From contig CALIZJ010000123.1 of NCBI GenBank assembly GCA_938028845.1, positions 1 to 37,301 on the forward strand: a stretch of 37,301 nucleotides of DNA, read 5' to 3'. The position numbers were made by a program, and so were the translations under genes. This document shows, in pieces, positions 16,383 to 24,722 of the stretch (position 1 is its first letter; each line of letters starts with the position of its first letter). Origin of the DNA: an uncultured Blautia sp. (lineage in GTDB: Bacteria > Bacillota > Clostridia > Lachnospirales > Lachnospiraceae). A model generated the notes under the pieces. That model did no database searches. It saw only the letters and a program-made list of their open reading frames with translations, and had not been told where the DNA came from.

Positions 16383-17315
16383 ATGAAGAAAAAAATTGTA
16401 AGTGTATTAGCAGCAGCAGTTATCGGAACAACAGCATTTGCCAGCGTAGCAAGTGCGGCAAGCGGAACGATCACCGTTGTATCCCGTGAGGACGGATCTG
16501 GTACACGTGGAGCATTTGTTGAACTGTTCGGCATTGAGGAAGAGGTTGACGGCGAGAAAGTTGATATGACAACTGTAGACGCAAGCGTAACAAACAGCAC
16601 CTCTGTTATGATGACCACAGTAGCAGGTGATGAGAATGCGATCGGATATATTTCCTTAGGTTCTTTAAATGACACAGTTAAAGCTGTACAGATCGATGGA
16701 GCTGAGGCTTCTGTAGAAAACGTTGCAAATGATACATACAAAGTATCCCGTCCTTTTAACATCGTAACCGGCGAAGAAGTAAGCGAAGCAGCACAGGATT
16801 TCATCAACTACATCATGAGCGCTGAAGGACAGCAGGTTATCGAAGACAACGGATACATTAAAGAAGCTCCGGATGCAGAAGCTTATGAAGCAGCAGGCGT
16901 AGAGGGAACAGTAGTAGTTGCAGGATCTTCTTCCGTATCTCCTGTAATGGAAAAATTAAAAGAAGCTTATGAAGCACTGAACGAAAACGTAACAATTGAA
17001 ATTCAGACAAGCGATTCCACAACAGGTATCAACTCTACAGTAGAAGGAATCTGCGATATCGGTATGGCATCACGTGAACTGACTGAGGATGAGACCGCGC
17101 AGGGCGTTACACCACAGGTTATCGCAATGGATGGTATCGCAGTTATCGTAAACCCGACAAATGAGATCGAAGGCCTTACAAGCGAGCAGGTTAAATCTAT
17201 CTTCACAGGCGAGACAACAGAGTGGGAAGCAGTAGAAGACAGCGCAGCAGCAACAGATACAGAAGCTGATACAGAAGCAGCTGACGCAGAAGCAGAAGAG
17301 GCAGAGGCTGAATAA
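16383..17315 (+). CDS. pstS: Phosphate-binding protein PstS with circularly permuted domain order
   Basis: The first gene of the pst operon encodes the extracytoplasmic phosphate receptor. After a signal peptide (1-26), residues 28-161 are what is normally the second half of PstS: VVSREDGSGTRGAF (phosphate-loop Arg-Ser-Gly-Thr), AIGYISLGSL, SRPFNIVTG and FINYIMSAEGQQVI. Residues 174-284 are what is normally the first half: VVVAGSSSVSPVMEKLKEAY, DIGMASREL, AMDGIAVIVNPTN and EQVKSIFTGETTEWEAV. The halves are thus swapped. The last ~26 residues are an acidic Ala/Glu/Asp low-complexity tail. The signal peptide ends in ASA-ASG with no lipobox Cys, so it should be cut by signal peptidase I and not lipid-anchored, unusual for a Gram-positive binding protein. 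RBS GAGGAG. Function assignment is firm from both modules and from the operon. Confidence 0.9.
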   Translation: MKKKIVSVLAAAVIGTTAFASVASAASGTITVVSREDGSGTRGAFVELFGIEEEVDGEKVDMTTVDASVTNSTSVMMTTVAGDENAIGYISLGSLNDTVKAVQIDGAEASVENVANDTYKVSRPFNIVTGEEVSEAAQDFINYIMSAEGQQVIEDNGYIKEAPDAEAYEAAGVEGTVVVAGSSSVSPVMEKLKEAYEALNENVTIEIQTSDSTTGINSTVEGICDIGMASRELTEDETAQGVTPQVIAMDGIAVIVNPTNEIEGLTSEQVKSIFTGETTEWEAVEDSAAATDTEADTEAADAEAEEAEAE

Positions 17316-17374
17316 GTAATACCTGAGTAGTAGGAACAGAAATTGACAGTAAATAGAGACTAGAAATGTTATGC

Positions 17375-17414
17375 TGAGCGGCTAGGATGCATGGCGCATC
17401 CCATAAGCCGCTCA
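17375..17414 (+). other. Stem-loop between pstS and pstC
   Basis: TGAGCGGCT (17375-17383) pairs with AGCCGCTCA (17406-17414), and GGATGC (17385-17390) pairs with GCATCC (17396-17401) inside. No T tract follows, so it is more likely an mRNA-stabilising or processing structure that keeps PstS message more abundant than the permease messages than a full terminator. Confidence 0.65.
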
Positions 17415-17433
17415 ACGCAGGTAAACGGATAAA

Positions 17434-17460
17434 ATTATAGTAAAAAGACAAATAAATTCG
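17434..17460 (+). repeat. Dispersed AT-rich motif, copy 1
   Basis: The segment starting ATTATAGTAAAAAGACAAAT matches the left arm and loop of the large inverted repeat at 36523-36548, with one inserted A and one substitution across 26 bases. It lies between the pstS/pstC hairpin and the pstC start. Confidence 0.55.
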
Positions 17461-17495
17461 ATCAAAGAGATAGAGATAGGAAAGATGGGTGTGCT

Positions 17496-18353
17496 ATGAA
17501 TCACATAAAAGAAAAAGGAATGAAGATCATATTTATGATTGCTGCATGTGCTTCCGTGCTGGCAGTATTCCTGATCTGTATATTTTTGTTTGCGAACGGA
17601 ATTCCCGCGATTGCTAAGATCGGACCGTTGGAATTCTTGTTTGGTACTGTTTGGAGACCGTCCAATGATGTTTATGGAATTCTCCCAATGATTGTTGCAA
17701 GTATTTATGTAACCGGCGGAGCCATTATCATAGGTGTTCCTATAGCGATTTTTACTTCTGTTTTCATGGCGCGCTACTGTCCAAAGAAAATTTACAGGCC
17801 TTTGAAATCGGGAATCGAACTGATGGCAGGTGTTCCGTCTATTGTATATGGTTTCTTTGGGCTTGTGGTTTTGGTTCCATTTATCCGTACTACATTCGGA
17901 GGAACCGGAACAAGTATGCTGGCAGCTTCTCTGATCCTGGGAATCATGATTCTGCCTACTGTTATCGGAGTTACAGAATCCGCCATCAGAAGTGTGCCGG
18001 AAAGCTATTATGAAGGCTCCCTTGCATTAGGAGCGACAAAGGAAAGAAGCATTTTTTGTGTGATCATTCCGGCGGCAAAGTCCGGAATTCTTGCAGGCGT
18101 TGTGCTTGGAATCGGCCGTGCTATCGGTGAGACAATGGCTGTAGTAATGGTGGCAGGAAATCAGCCAAGAATGCCTAAGGGCATCCTGGAAGGACTGCGT
18201 ACTATGACCGCAAACATCGTTACGGAAATGGGATATGCTACAGGCCTTCACAGAGAAGCGCTGATCGCCACAGGCGTAGTGTTATTCGTATTTATTTTGA
18301 TCATTAACTTAAGTCTTTCTTTATTAAACAGGAGGGCAGAAAATGCAGATTGA
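17496..18353 (+). CDS. pstC: Phosphate ABC transporter permease PstC
   Basis: The inner membrane permease has 285 residues and six membrane segments. The conserved PstC stretches are visible: LEFLFGTVWRPSNDVYGILPMIVAS, GVPSIVYGFFGLVVLVP, and the ATPase-docking loop GSLALGATKERSIFCVIIPAAKSGI followed by GIGRAIGETMAVVMVAGNQP. It pairs with PstA to form the phosphate channel. The ATG lies about 11 nt after AGGAAAG, a loose spacing, and the hairpin upstream probably lowers its expression relative to pstS. The 3' end overlaps pstA by 11 bp. Confidence 0.95.
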   Translation: MNHIKEKGMKIIFMIAACASVLAVFLICIFLFANGIPAIAKIGPLEFLFGTVWRPSNDVYGILPMIVASIYVTGGAIIIGVPIAIFTSVFMARYCPKKIYRPLKSGIELMAGVPSIVYGFFGLVVLVPFIRTTFGGTGTSMLAASLILGIMILPTVIGVTESAIRSVPESYYEGSLALGATKERSIFCVIIPAAKSGILAGVVLGIGRAIGETMAVVMVAGNQPRMPKGILEGLRTMTANIVTEMGYATGLHREALIATGVVLFVFILIINLSLSLLNRRAENAD

Positions 18354-19251
18354 TACAACAGCAGTTGCCGACAGTACGATTACTGGCGAAAAAAGAAATG
18401 AAGTTTCTGTTTCTGAGAAACTGAAAGCTTATATACATCATCCTGGTTCTGGTATCCTGGCGCTTATTACAGGAGTGGCCGCGATCGCTACCTTTGCCGT
18501 GCTGGCATTTTTGGTGGGATATATCCTCGTAACAGGTATCCCTTATCTGAACGCGGATCTGTTCAGCTGGGAATATACATCAGAGAACGTGTCTTTGGTT
18601 CCGTCTCTGATCAATACATTTATCATGACTATTGTGTCATTGGTCATTGCTGCGCCTCTTGGGATTTTTGCAGCAATTTATCTGGTAGAATATTCAAGAC
18701 AGGGAAGCCGCTTTGTGAAGATCATCCGTGTTACGGCAGAGACACTTTCCGGTATTCCGTCTATCGTATATGGACTTTTTGGTATGCTGTTTTTCGTAAC
18801 GGCCCTTCACTGGGGAATGTCCCTGCTGTCCGGCGCGTTTACCATGGTGATCATGGTACTTCCCGTGATCATGCGTACCTCAGAGGAGGCATTAAAATCC
18901 GTTCCGGATTCCTACAGGGAAGCCAGCTTTGGCCTTGGGGCAGGCAAGCTTCGTACGATTTTTACTATTGTACTTCCCTCTGCGGTTCCTGGAATTCTTG
19001 CGGGCGTTATCCTTGCCATCGGACGTGTGGTAGGTGAAACGGCGGCTCTTATGTATACGGCAGGTACTGTTGCGGCGGTTCCGGACAGTCTGATGGGTTC
19101 CGGACGTACCTTGGCTTTGCATATGTATGTTCTTTCCAGCGAGGGTCTTCATATGAACCAGGCATCTGCGACTGCAGTAGTGATCCTGGTATTTGTATTG
19201 ATTATCAACGGGCTGTCCAGCATGGTGGCAAAACGAATTGCGAAAGGGTAA
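18343..19251 (+). CDS. pstA: Phosphate ABC transporter permease PstA
   Basis: The 302-residue permease has a ~40-residue cytoplasmic N-terminus and six membrane segments. Typical stretches are SLVPSLINTFIMTIVSL, GIFAAIYLVEYS, LSGIPSIVYGLFGMLFF and the docking loop EASFGLGAGKLRTIFTIVLPSAVPGI. The final GRVVGETAALMYTAGT is characteristic of PstA. It starts inside the last codons of pstC (AGGAGG overlaps the pstC end), implying translational coupling. It forms the channel with PstC. Confidence 0.95.
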   Translation: MQIDTTAVADSTITGEKRNEVSVSEKLKAYIHHPGSGILALITGVAAIATFAVLAFLVGYILVTGIPYLNADLFSWEYTSENVSLVPSLINTFIMTIVSLVIAAPLGIFAAIYLVEYSRQGSRFVKIIRVTAETLSGIPSIVYGLFGMLFFVTALHWGMSLLSGAFTMVIMVLPVIMRTSEEALKSVPDSYREASFGLGAGKLRTIFTIVLPSAVPGILAGVILAIGRVVGETAALMYTAGTVAAVPDSLMGSGRTLALHMYVLSSEGLHMNQASATAVVILVFVLIINGLSSMVAKRIAKG

Positions 19252-19288
19252 GTATCTGGTGCAGCAAGTGCGCCGGAAAGGAGAAAAA

Positions 19289-20047
19289 ATGAGTGAAGCA
19301 ACAAAAATATCCGTGGAAAACATGGACTTATATTATGGGACATTCCACGCGTTAAAAAATATAAATATGAACATTCCTGAGAAGGAGATCACCGCGTTTA
19401 TCGGGCCTAGCGGCTGCGGAAAATCTACACTTTTAAAATCTTTAAACAGAATGAACGACCTGATCGAGAGCTGTGTGATCACAGGAAAAGTAACCCTGGA
19501 CGGGGAGGATATTTACGGGGATATGGATGTAAATATGCTTCGCAAGAGAGTGGGTATGGTATTCCAGAAACCGAATCCCTTTCCAATGAGCATCTATGAT
19601 AATATCGCGTATGGACCGAGAACACACGGTATCCGTTCTAAGGCAAAGCTGGATGAAATCGTAGAAAAATCTTTAAGAGACGCGGCTATCTGGGATGAAG
19701 TAAAAGACAGACTGAAAAAAAGCGCCTTGGGCATGTCCGGCGGGCAGCAGCAGCGTCTTTGCATTGCCAGAGCTTTGGCAGTACAGCCGGAAGTACTTTT
19801 GATGGATGAGCCTACATCCGCGCTTGACCCAATATCAACTTCCAAGATCGAGGAGTTGGCAATGGAGTTAAAAAAGGATTATACGATTGTTATGGTAACT
19901 CATAACATGCAGCAGGCTACACGTGTTTCTGATAAAACTGCTTTCTTTCTTCTGGGAGAAGTGATAGAATTTAATGACACGGATCAGTTATTCTCCATGC
20001 CCAGTGATAAGCGTACAGAGGATTATATTACAGGGAGGTTTGGCTGA
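19289..20047 (+). CDS. pstB: Phosphate ABC transporter ATPase PstB
   Basis: The 252-residue ATPase carries Walker A GPSGCGKST (39-47), Q-loop VFQKPNPFPMSIYDNIAYGP (the PKPNPFP pattern is specific to PstB), signature MSGGQQQRL, Walker B VLLMDEPTSALDP and H-loop MVTHNMQQA. It hydrolyses ATP to drive phosphate import through PstCA. The start was set at ATG 19289 because AAAGGAG precedes it; an upstream in-frame extension to 19238 lies before this site and would overlap pstA. PhoU starts one base after its stop. Confidence 0.96.
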   Translation: MSEATKISVENMDLYYGTFHALKNINMNIPEKEITAFIGPSGCGKSTLLKSLNRMNDLIESCVITGKVTLDGEDIYGDMDVNMLRKRVGMVFQKPNPFPMSIYDNIAYGPRTHGIRSKAKLDEIVEKSLRDAAIWDEVKDRLKKSALGMSGGQQQRLCIARALAVQPEVLLMDEPTSALDPISTSKIEELAMELKKDYTIVMVTHNMQQATRVSDKTAFFLLGEVIEFNDTDQLFSMPSDKRTEDYITGRFG

Positions 20048-20048
20048 T

Positions 20049-20708
20049 ATGGCAACACGTTTCGAAAGACAGCTTGAAGAACTTCATGTTCAGATGATCA
20101 CTATGGGAAGCCTTTGTGAAAAGGCCATCTCTTTCTCTTCCAAGGCAATCCAGGGAGAGGGACTTTCCTTTGCGAAAGAAGTATTTGATACTGACAGAGA
20201 GATTGATGAAAAGGAAAGGGAAATAGAAACTTTGTGCATGCGTCTTCTTCTCCATCAGCAGCCTGTCGCAGGAGATCTGCGCGAGATTTCAGCAGCTTTG
20301 AAGATGATTTCTGATATGGAAAGGATTGGGGATCAGGCGGCGGATATCGCAGACCTTTCCCAGTTCGTAGATGTAAAAAAAGTAGACAGCTCGGTAGACA
20401 TCACCGAAATGGCAGAAAATACAGTTCGGATGGTTACCGAAAGTGTGGATGCATTTGTAAAGGCAGACCTTAATCTTTGCAGGAAAGTAATTGATGATGA
20501 CGATCTGGTAGACAATGCCTTTAATCAGATCAAAGAGAGACTTGTGGATCTGATCTATGAGAAAAAAATAGATCCTAAGGCAGGGCTGGATCTGCTTATG
20601 ACTGCGAAGTATTTCGAAAGAATAGGCGATCATGCGGTAAATATTGCGGAGTGGGTAGAATATTCCATTACCGGACAGCATAGAAATAACGAACATCATC
20701 TGGGCTGA
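20049..20708 (+). CDS. phoU: Phosphate uptake regulator PhoU
   Basis: The 219-residue all-helical protein consists of two PhoU repeats, each with the metal-binding E/D-x-x-x-D pattern (for example DREIDEKEREIE and ISDMERIGDQAADIADL; second repeat ERIGDHAVNIAEWVEY). PhoU binds the Pst transporter and the sensor kinase and silences the Pho response when phosphate is plentiful. The ATG at 20049 is preceded by GGGAGG inside pstB's end, so translation is coupled. A longer in-frame reading upstream lies inside pstB and is not real. Confidence 0.95.
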   Translation: MATRFERQLEELHVQMITMGSLCEKAISFSSKAIQGEGLSFAKEVFDTDREIDEKEREIETLCMRLLLHQQPVAGDLREISAALKMISDMERIGDQAADIADLSQFVDVKKVDSSVDITEMAENTVRMVTESVDAFVKADLNLCRKVIDDDDLVDNAFNQIKERLVDLIYEKKIDPKAGLDLLMTAKYFERIGDHAVNIAEWVEYSITGQHRNNEHHLG

Positions 20709-20763
20709 TGATAAAACTGGCGGGATAAGGATTCCATAGTAAATTTAGGCGGAGGGAAAGCCG

Positions 20764-22446
20764 TTGACGAAAAAAATTTTTAAATCAATAATGCTGGTTT
20801 CTGTGATTGTTTTTATACTGGGACTGGCATTTATAATGGGAATTTTATACCGTTATTTTGGAAATGAGATAAAAGACGAATTAAGAAACGAAGCATCGTA
20901 TCTGGTGGCGGGAGTAGAAATGCAGGGGGAGGAATATCTGGAAAACGTATCTTTTAAAGATTCCAGAGTGACCTACATTTCACAGGACGGAACTGTACTT
21001 TTTGACAGCGAGGCAGATACGGTATCCATGGATAATCACAGCCACAGAGAAGAAGTAGTGGAGGCGGCGAAGCAGGGAACCGGAGAGGCCTACAGGGTTT
21101 CAAACACCCTTTCGGAAATGACAATCTACTATGCCCTTCGTCTGTCTGATGAGACCATTCTGCGCGTATCCACTACACAGTATTCTGTTCTGGCATTGAT
21201 CTACCAGCTGATCCAGCCAGTGCTTATTATTCTGGTATTGATGATCATTCTTTCTGTGATCTTTGCGGCCAGAATTTCAAAGAAGATCGTGCAGCCTGTC
21301 AATGAGCTGGATCTGGAGCATCCGGAAGAGAACCAGGCATATGAGGAGGTTGCGCCTCTTTTAAGCAAGATACATCGGCAGAACCGGCAGATAAAAGAGC
21401 AGCTTGACACAGCGAGACAGCAGCAGGCTGAGTTTTCTATCATTACTGAGAATATGCAGGAAGGCCTTCTGGTAATTGACAGATACACTATGATTCTGTC
21501 AGGAAATTCCAGCGTGTGGAAACTTTTCCAGACAAAAGAAAAGACAGGGGAAAGTATCTATTCTCTGGATAGGAGTGAAGAATTCAGAAAAGTGGTGGAG
21601 ACTGTTCTTGAAGGAAGACACGGGGACAGCATCCTTAAGTTCCAGGGAGGGCATGTGCGTCTGATCGCTAATCCGGTTTATCGGGAAGGAGAAACAGTAG
21701 GAGCAGTCCTTCTTCTGGTGGATGTGACGGAGCAGGTGGAGAGAGAAACGCTGAGACGGGAGTTTTCCGCGAATGTATCCCATGAACTGAAGACGCCGCT
21801 GACGTCTATCTCAGGCTTTGCGGAGATCATACAGGACGGCTTTGTGAAACCGGAGGACATAAAAGTATTCGCAGGCAGGATCTATAAAGAAGCCCAGCGC
21901 CTGATCCAGCTTGTGGAAGATGTGATCAAGATTTCTCAGCTGGATGAGGGGGAGGTTCCTTATCAGTGGCAGAAGGAAGACCTTTATAACATTTCGAAAA
22001 GTGTGCTGGATAATCTGAGAGAGGTGGCAAATCGCCGGAATATCCAGCTGTATATAGAAGGAGAACGGACCATACTGCGCACAGTCAGGCCGATCTTTGA
22101 GGAAGCACTTTATAATCTGTGTGAAAATGCCATAAAATATAACAAGGAAAACGGAAACGTAAGTATTGTCCTTACAGAAAATAAAAATGAGGTAAGGATC
22201 ACGGTAAAAGATACGGGAATCGGTATTCCTGCGGAAGATCAGAGCAGAGTTTTCGAACGTTTTTACAGGGTGGATAAAAGCCACTCCAAAGAAATCGGAG
22301 GTACAGGCCTTGGCCTGTCCATTGTAAAACATGGCGTTACCTTCCTAGGCGGCTCTCTTGAGCTGATAAGTGAGGAAGGAGAAGGAACGGAAATATCTAT
22401 GGTATTTCCAAAAGAAACAGAAGAAATCTTTACAGGTTTGGAATAA
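20764..22446 (+). CDS. phoR: PhoR-like sensor histidine kinase
   Basis: The 560-residue membrane kinase has helices at about 8-30 and 150-170 flanking an extracellular domain. A short HAMP-like stretch, a PAS domain (about 225-325, FSIITENMQEGLLVIDR) and the HisKA domain SHELKTPLTS (His340) follow. ATPase boxes are NLCENAIKYN, DTGIGIP, FERFYRVDKSHS and GTGLGLSIVKH. It should phosphorylate a PhoP/PhoB regulator at low phosphate, but no response regulator gene is in this operon. The start is TTG at 20764, with GGAGG about 8 nt upstream. A strong terminator follows directly, so the operon ends here. Confidence 0.88.
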   Translation: MTKKIFKSIMLVSVIVFILGLAFIMGILYRYFGNEIKDELRNEASYLVAGVEMQGEEYLENVSFKDSRVTYISQDGTVLFDSEADTVSMDNHSHREEVVEAAKQGTGEAYRVSNTLSEMTIYYALRLSDETILRVSTTQYSVLALIYQLIQPVLIILVLMIILSVIFAARISKKIVQPVNELDLEHPEENQAYEEVAPLLSKIHRQNRQIKEQLDTARQQQAEFSIITENMQEGLLVIDRYTMILSGNSSVWKLFQTKEKTGESIYSLDRSEEFRKVVETVLEGRHGDSILKFQGGHVRLIANPVYREGETVGAVLLLVDVTEQVERETLRREFSANVSHELKTPLTSISGFAEIIQDGFVKPEDIKVFAGRIYKEAQRLIQLVEDVIKISQLDEGEVPYQWQKEDLYNISKSVLDNLREVANRRNIQLYIEGERTILRTVRPIFEEALYNLCENAIKYNKENGNVSIVLTENKNEVRITVKDTGIGIPAEDQSRVFERFYRVDKSHSKEIGGTGLGLSIVKHGVTFLGGSLELISEEGEGTEISMVFPKETEEIFTGLE

Positions 22447-22456
22447 TAGTTTTGGG

Positions 22457-22501
22457 AAAAGATATCTATTGTCTGAAAAAGATAGTAGATATCTTTTTTT
22501 T
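22457..22501 (+). terminator. Intrinsic terminator of the pst-phoU-kinase operon
   Basis: A 12-bp stem AAAAGATATCTA (22457-22468) / TAGATATCTTTT (22486-22497) is followed by further T residues. Confidence 0.85.
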
Positions 22502-22508
22502 GTTTGGC

Positions 22509-22536
22509 TTGACTTTTTATTTGTAACATTTATACT
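22509..22536 (+). promoter_or_regulatory. Predicted sigma-A promoter of the amidohydrolase gene
   Basis: TTGACT (22509-22514), a 16-bp spacer and TATACT (22531-22536) lie immediately after the preceding terminator, leaving a leader of about 25 nt. Confidence 0.7.
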
Positions 22537-22566
22537 AAAAAAAAGGGTAAATATAGGAGGGCTTTT

Positions 22567-23919
22567 ATGAAAATATTATTAAAAAACGCCATGGTCATAA
22601 CCATGAATGAAAAACGTGAAGTATATCGGGAGGGAAATGTCCTGATAGAAGACGACAGGATTACGAAAATAGGACATTTTCAGGATACGGGAGACTGTGA
22701 TGAGGTAATGGACTGTAAGGGAAAAATAATTATGCCAAGTTTCGTGAACACCCATACCCATACCTCCCAGCAGCTTGCGAGAGGGCTTGCGGACGACGTG
22801 GATCTGCTTACCTGGCTTCGGGAACGTATCTGGCCGTACGAGAGCAATATGACAGAGGAGGATTCCTATATTTCCACACTTTTGTTCTGCGCGGAACAGA
22901 TCAAGGCAGGCTGCACCTCTATCGCTGAGCCGGGAGGTCAGTTTGTATCCGGGATGGCCAAGGCCATTACAGAAGCCGGGATCCGGGGAAAACTGGCGAA
23001 ATCCGTAATGGACTGCGGAGAAGGACTTCCGGTACCATGGCAGAGAAGTACAGAGGAAGAGCTGGCAAAACAGGAAGAGGACCTGAAAAAGTATCATAAT
23101 ACCGCAGACGGCAGAGTAAAGGTCTGGTTTGGCATCCGCACGATTTTTAACGCTACGGATGAGTTGATCGTAAGAAGCAAAGAGCTTGCGGATAAATATG
23201 GTGTAGGCGTACATATGCATATCGCGGAAGCCAAGGCGGAGGTAGAGTATGCGAAAGAAACCAGGGGATGCACCACAGTCACCCATTTGAACAACCTGGG
23301 TTTTCTTGACAAGAATGTGATCGCTGCCCATTCTGTATGGCTCACTAATGAGGAGGTGGAAATGTTCAGAGAACACGGGGTAAAGGTATCCCATAATCCG
23401 GCTTCCGCCATGCGTGTCCTTGGTTTTGCTAAGATCCCCAGGATGCTGAGGGAGGGAATCTGTGTCGCTCTCGGAACAGACGGAACGCCTACCAATAACC
23501 GAATGAACATGGTTGATGAAATGTGGGTGACTTCTCTGATCCATAAAGGCTGGAGATTGGAGCCGGATGTGGTAAAGGCAGAGGAAATCCTGACTATGGC
23601 TACTATCAACGGGGCAAAGGCTGTAGGGGAAGAGGATTTGTACGGAAGTCTGGAAACCGGGAAAAAGGCAGATTTGATCATCATTGATCCAGATGTAAAT
23701 CCGGATATGCTTCCTGTCCATGACCCTATCGCCAATCTGGTCACCTCCATGCACAGTACAAATATCATGTGCACCATGTGTGATGGAAAATGGCTGATGA
23801 AGGACAGAACCCTTTTAACCATAGATGAAAATGAGATCATCCGTCTGGGCAAGGAACATGCCGCTGCTATATGCAGGCGGGGAGGCATCCGTCTGCCTGA
23901 CCGATTTCCAATGATTTAA
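22567..23919 (+). CDS. Amidohydrolase, adenosine/guanine/cytosine deaminase-like (SsnA/TrzN/MtaD group)
   Basis: The 450-residue cytosolic metal-dependent hydrolase has an N-terminal beta domain, then the TIM barrel. Metal and catalytic residues are visible: HTHTH (residues ~61-65), HMHIAEAKAEVEYA (His of strand 5 and the catalytic Glu region), VIAAHSVWL (His) and ALGTDGTPTNN (Asp). The group removes amino groups from purines, methylthioadenosine, S-adenosylhomocysteine, cytosine or triazines; the exact substrate is not readable. RBS GGAGGG. A flavodoxin-fold gene follows by 35 bp and a family relative opens at 36699, bracketing the nucleoside district. Confidence 0.88.
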   Translation: MKILLKNAMVITMNEKREVYREGNVLIEDDRITKIGHFQDTGDCDEVMDCKGKIIMPSFVNTHTHTSQQLARGLADDVDLLTWLRERIWPYESNMTEEDSYISTLLFCAEQIKAGCTSIAEPGGQFVSGMAKAITEAGIRGKLAKSVMDCGEGLPVPWQRSTEEELAKQEEDLKKYHNTADGRVKVWFGIRTIFNATDELIVRSKELADKYGVGVHMHIAEAKAEVEYAKETRGCTTVTHLNNLGFLDKNVIAAHSVWLTNEEVEMFREHGVKVSHNPASAMRVLGFAKIPRMLREGICVALGTDGTPTNNRMNMVDEMWVTSLIHKGWRLEPDVVKAEEILTMATINGAKAVGEEDLYGSLETGKKADLIIIDPDVNPDMLPVHDPIANLVTSMHSTNIMCTMCDGKWLMKDRTLLTIDENEIIRLGKEHAAAICRRGGIRLPDRFPMI

Positions 23920-23954
23920 CCGGACATCCCATTAAAAGACAGGAGGACAGACTT

Positions 23955-24557
23955 TTGGGAAAAAACATACTTGTGATCGATGCATGCGTGAGAAGAGAAG
24001 AGTCCAGGACAAAAGAAATGATGGATACAGCAGTTTCGGTTCTTAAAGAGCTTCATCCTGACTGGAATTTTGAAATATTGAATTTAATGGAGCTGGATCT
24101 GAAATACTGGACAACAGATACTTTAAAACAAAGAGACGCGCTCCTGGCAAAAAAAGAATATGACCATCCGCTGTTTAAATATGGCAATCAGTTCAGAGAA
24201 GCTGACGGACTTATTGTAGCGGCACCGTTTTGGGATCTCAGCGTCCCGGCCGTGCTGAAAGTATACATAGAAAATGTTTCGGCGGATAAGATCACCTTCG
24301 CCAGCAGTCCTGAGGGACTTTACGGATTATGCCATGGGAAGTGGATGCTGTTTTTGACTACAAGAGGAGGAAACTGGGCCGGCAGCGATATGGAGCAGGG
24401 AAGCCCGTATATGGAAGCGCTGTGCAAATTTTTCGGAATCGACAGCTACCATTGTGTGTATGCGGACGGGGTGGATATTAAAGAACTGGACAGCCAGGCT
24501 ATTATGGAAAAAGCATTGGAGGATACACGGCAGGAGTGCAGGAAACTGGTTTTATAG
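23955..24557 (+). CDS. Flavodoxin-fold NAD(P)H-dependent oxidoreductase (Flavodoxin_2-like)
   Basis: The 200-residue protein begins with the FMN-binding strand-loop NILVIDACVRREESRTKEM and carries ADGLIVAAPFWDLSVPAVLKVYIE, the conserved Flavodoxin_2/AzoR-type loop around the flavin, and FLTTRGGNW. Such enzymes reduce quinones, azo compounds or other electrophiles with NAD(P)H through FMN. The start is TTG at 23955, chosen because AGGAGG lies 8 nt upstream. It is very likely co-transcribed with the amidohydrolase. Its role in base catabolism is unknown. Confidence 0.85.
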   Translation: MGKNILVIDACVRREESRTKEMMDTAVSVLKELHPDWNFEILNLMELDLKYWTTDTLKQRDALLAKKEYDHPLFKYGNQFREADGLIVAAPFWDLSVPAVLKVYIENVSADKITFASSPEGLYGLCHGKWMLFLTTRGGNWAGSDMEQGSPYMEALCKFFGIDSYHCVYADGVDIKELDSQAIMEKALEDTRQECRKLVL

Positions 24558-24564
24558 TTTGAAA

Positions 24565-24581
24565 TTATGCAAAGTGCATAA
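24565..24581. promoter_or_regulatory. Inverted repeat upstream of the Crp/Fnr gene
   Basis: TTATGCA and TGCATAA form a perfect 7-bp inverted repeat around AAG, just after the oxidoreductase gene and about 95 bp upstream of the -10 at 24663. Either an upstream operator or a minor hairpin. Confidence 0.35.
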
Positions 24582-24622
24582 AAATAATATGCAAAAACTG
24601 GAAGATAAGTAAAAAATAACAA

Positions 24623-24668
24623 GAACCAGACACGTGTCCGATTCAGAAAGGAAAAAAAGAGCTATACT
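24623..24668 (+). promoter_or_regulatory. Promoter with Crp/Fnr-type palindrome centred near -41.5
   Basis: A -10 TATACT at 24663-24668 has no -35 match. Instead the perfect palindrome GACACGTGTC (24629-24638) sits upstream, extended by matching GAA/TTC arms to 24623-24644 (9 of 11 base pairs symmetric). If the start is about 24675, its centre is at -41.5, the class II position used by CRP/FNR activators. The gene that follows is a Crp/Fnr regulator, so autoactivation is likely. Confidence 0.6.
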
Positions 24669-24722
24669 GAGTCTTACCAATCAGGAAGATTCGGAAAACA
24701 AAATTCAAGGTACAGGATAGAA

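Noticed and set aside
19974..20048. Longer PhoU reading frame inside the pstB end
   Set aside because: The extension lies in pstB coding sequence, while GGGAGG and ATG at 20049 give the normal PhoU start.
22579..23754. 391-codon open frame on the minus strand opposite the first amidohydrolase
   Set aside because: Shadow of a strongly supported plus-strand gene; composition rich in His, Ser and Cys and no recognisable domain or ribosome binding site.
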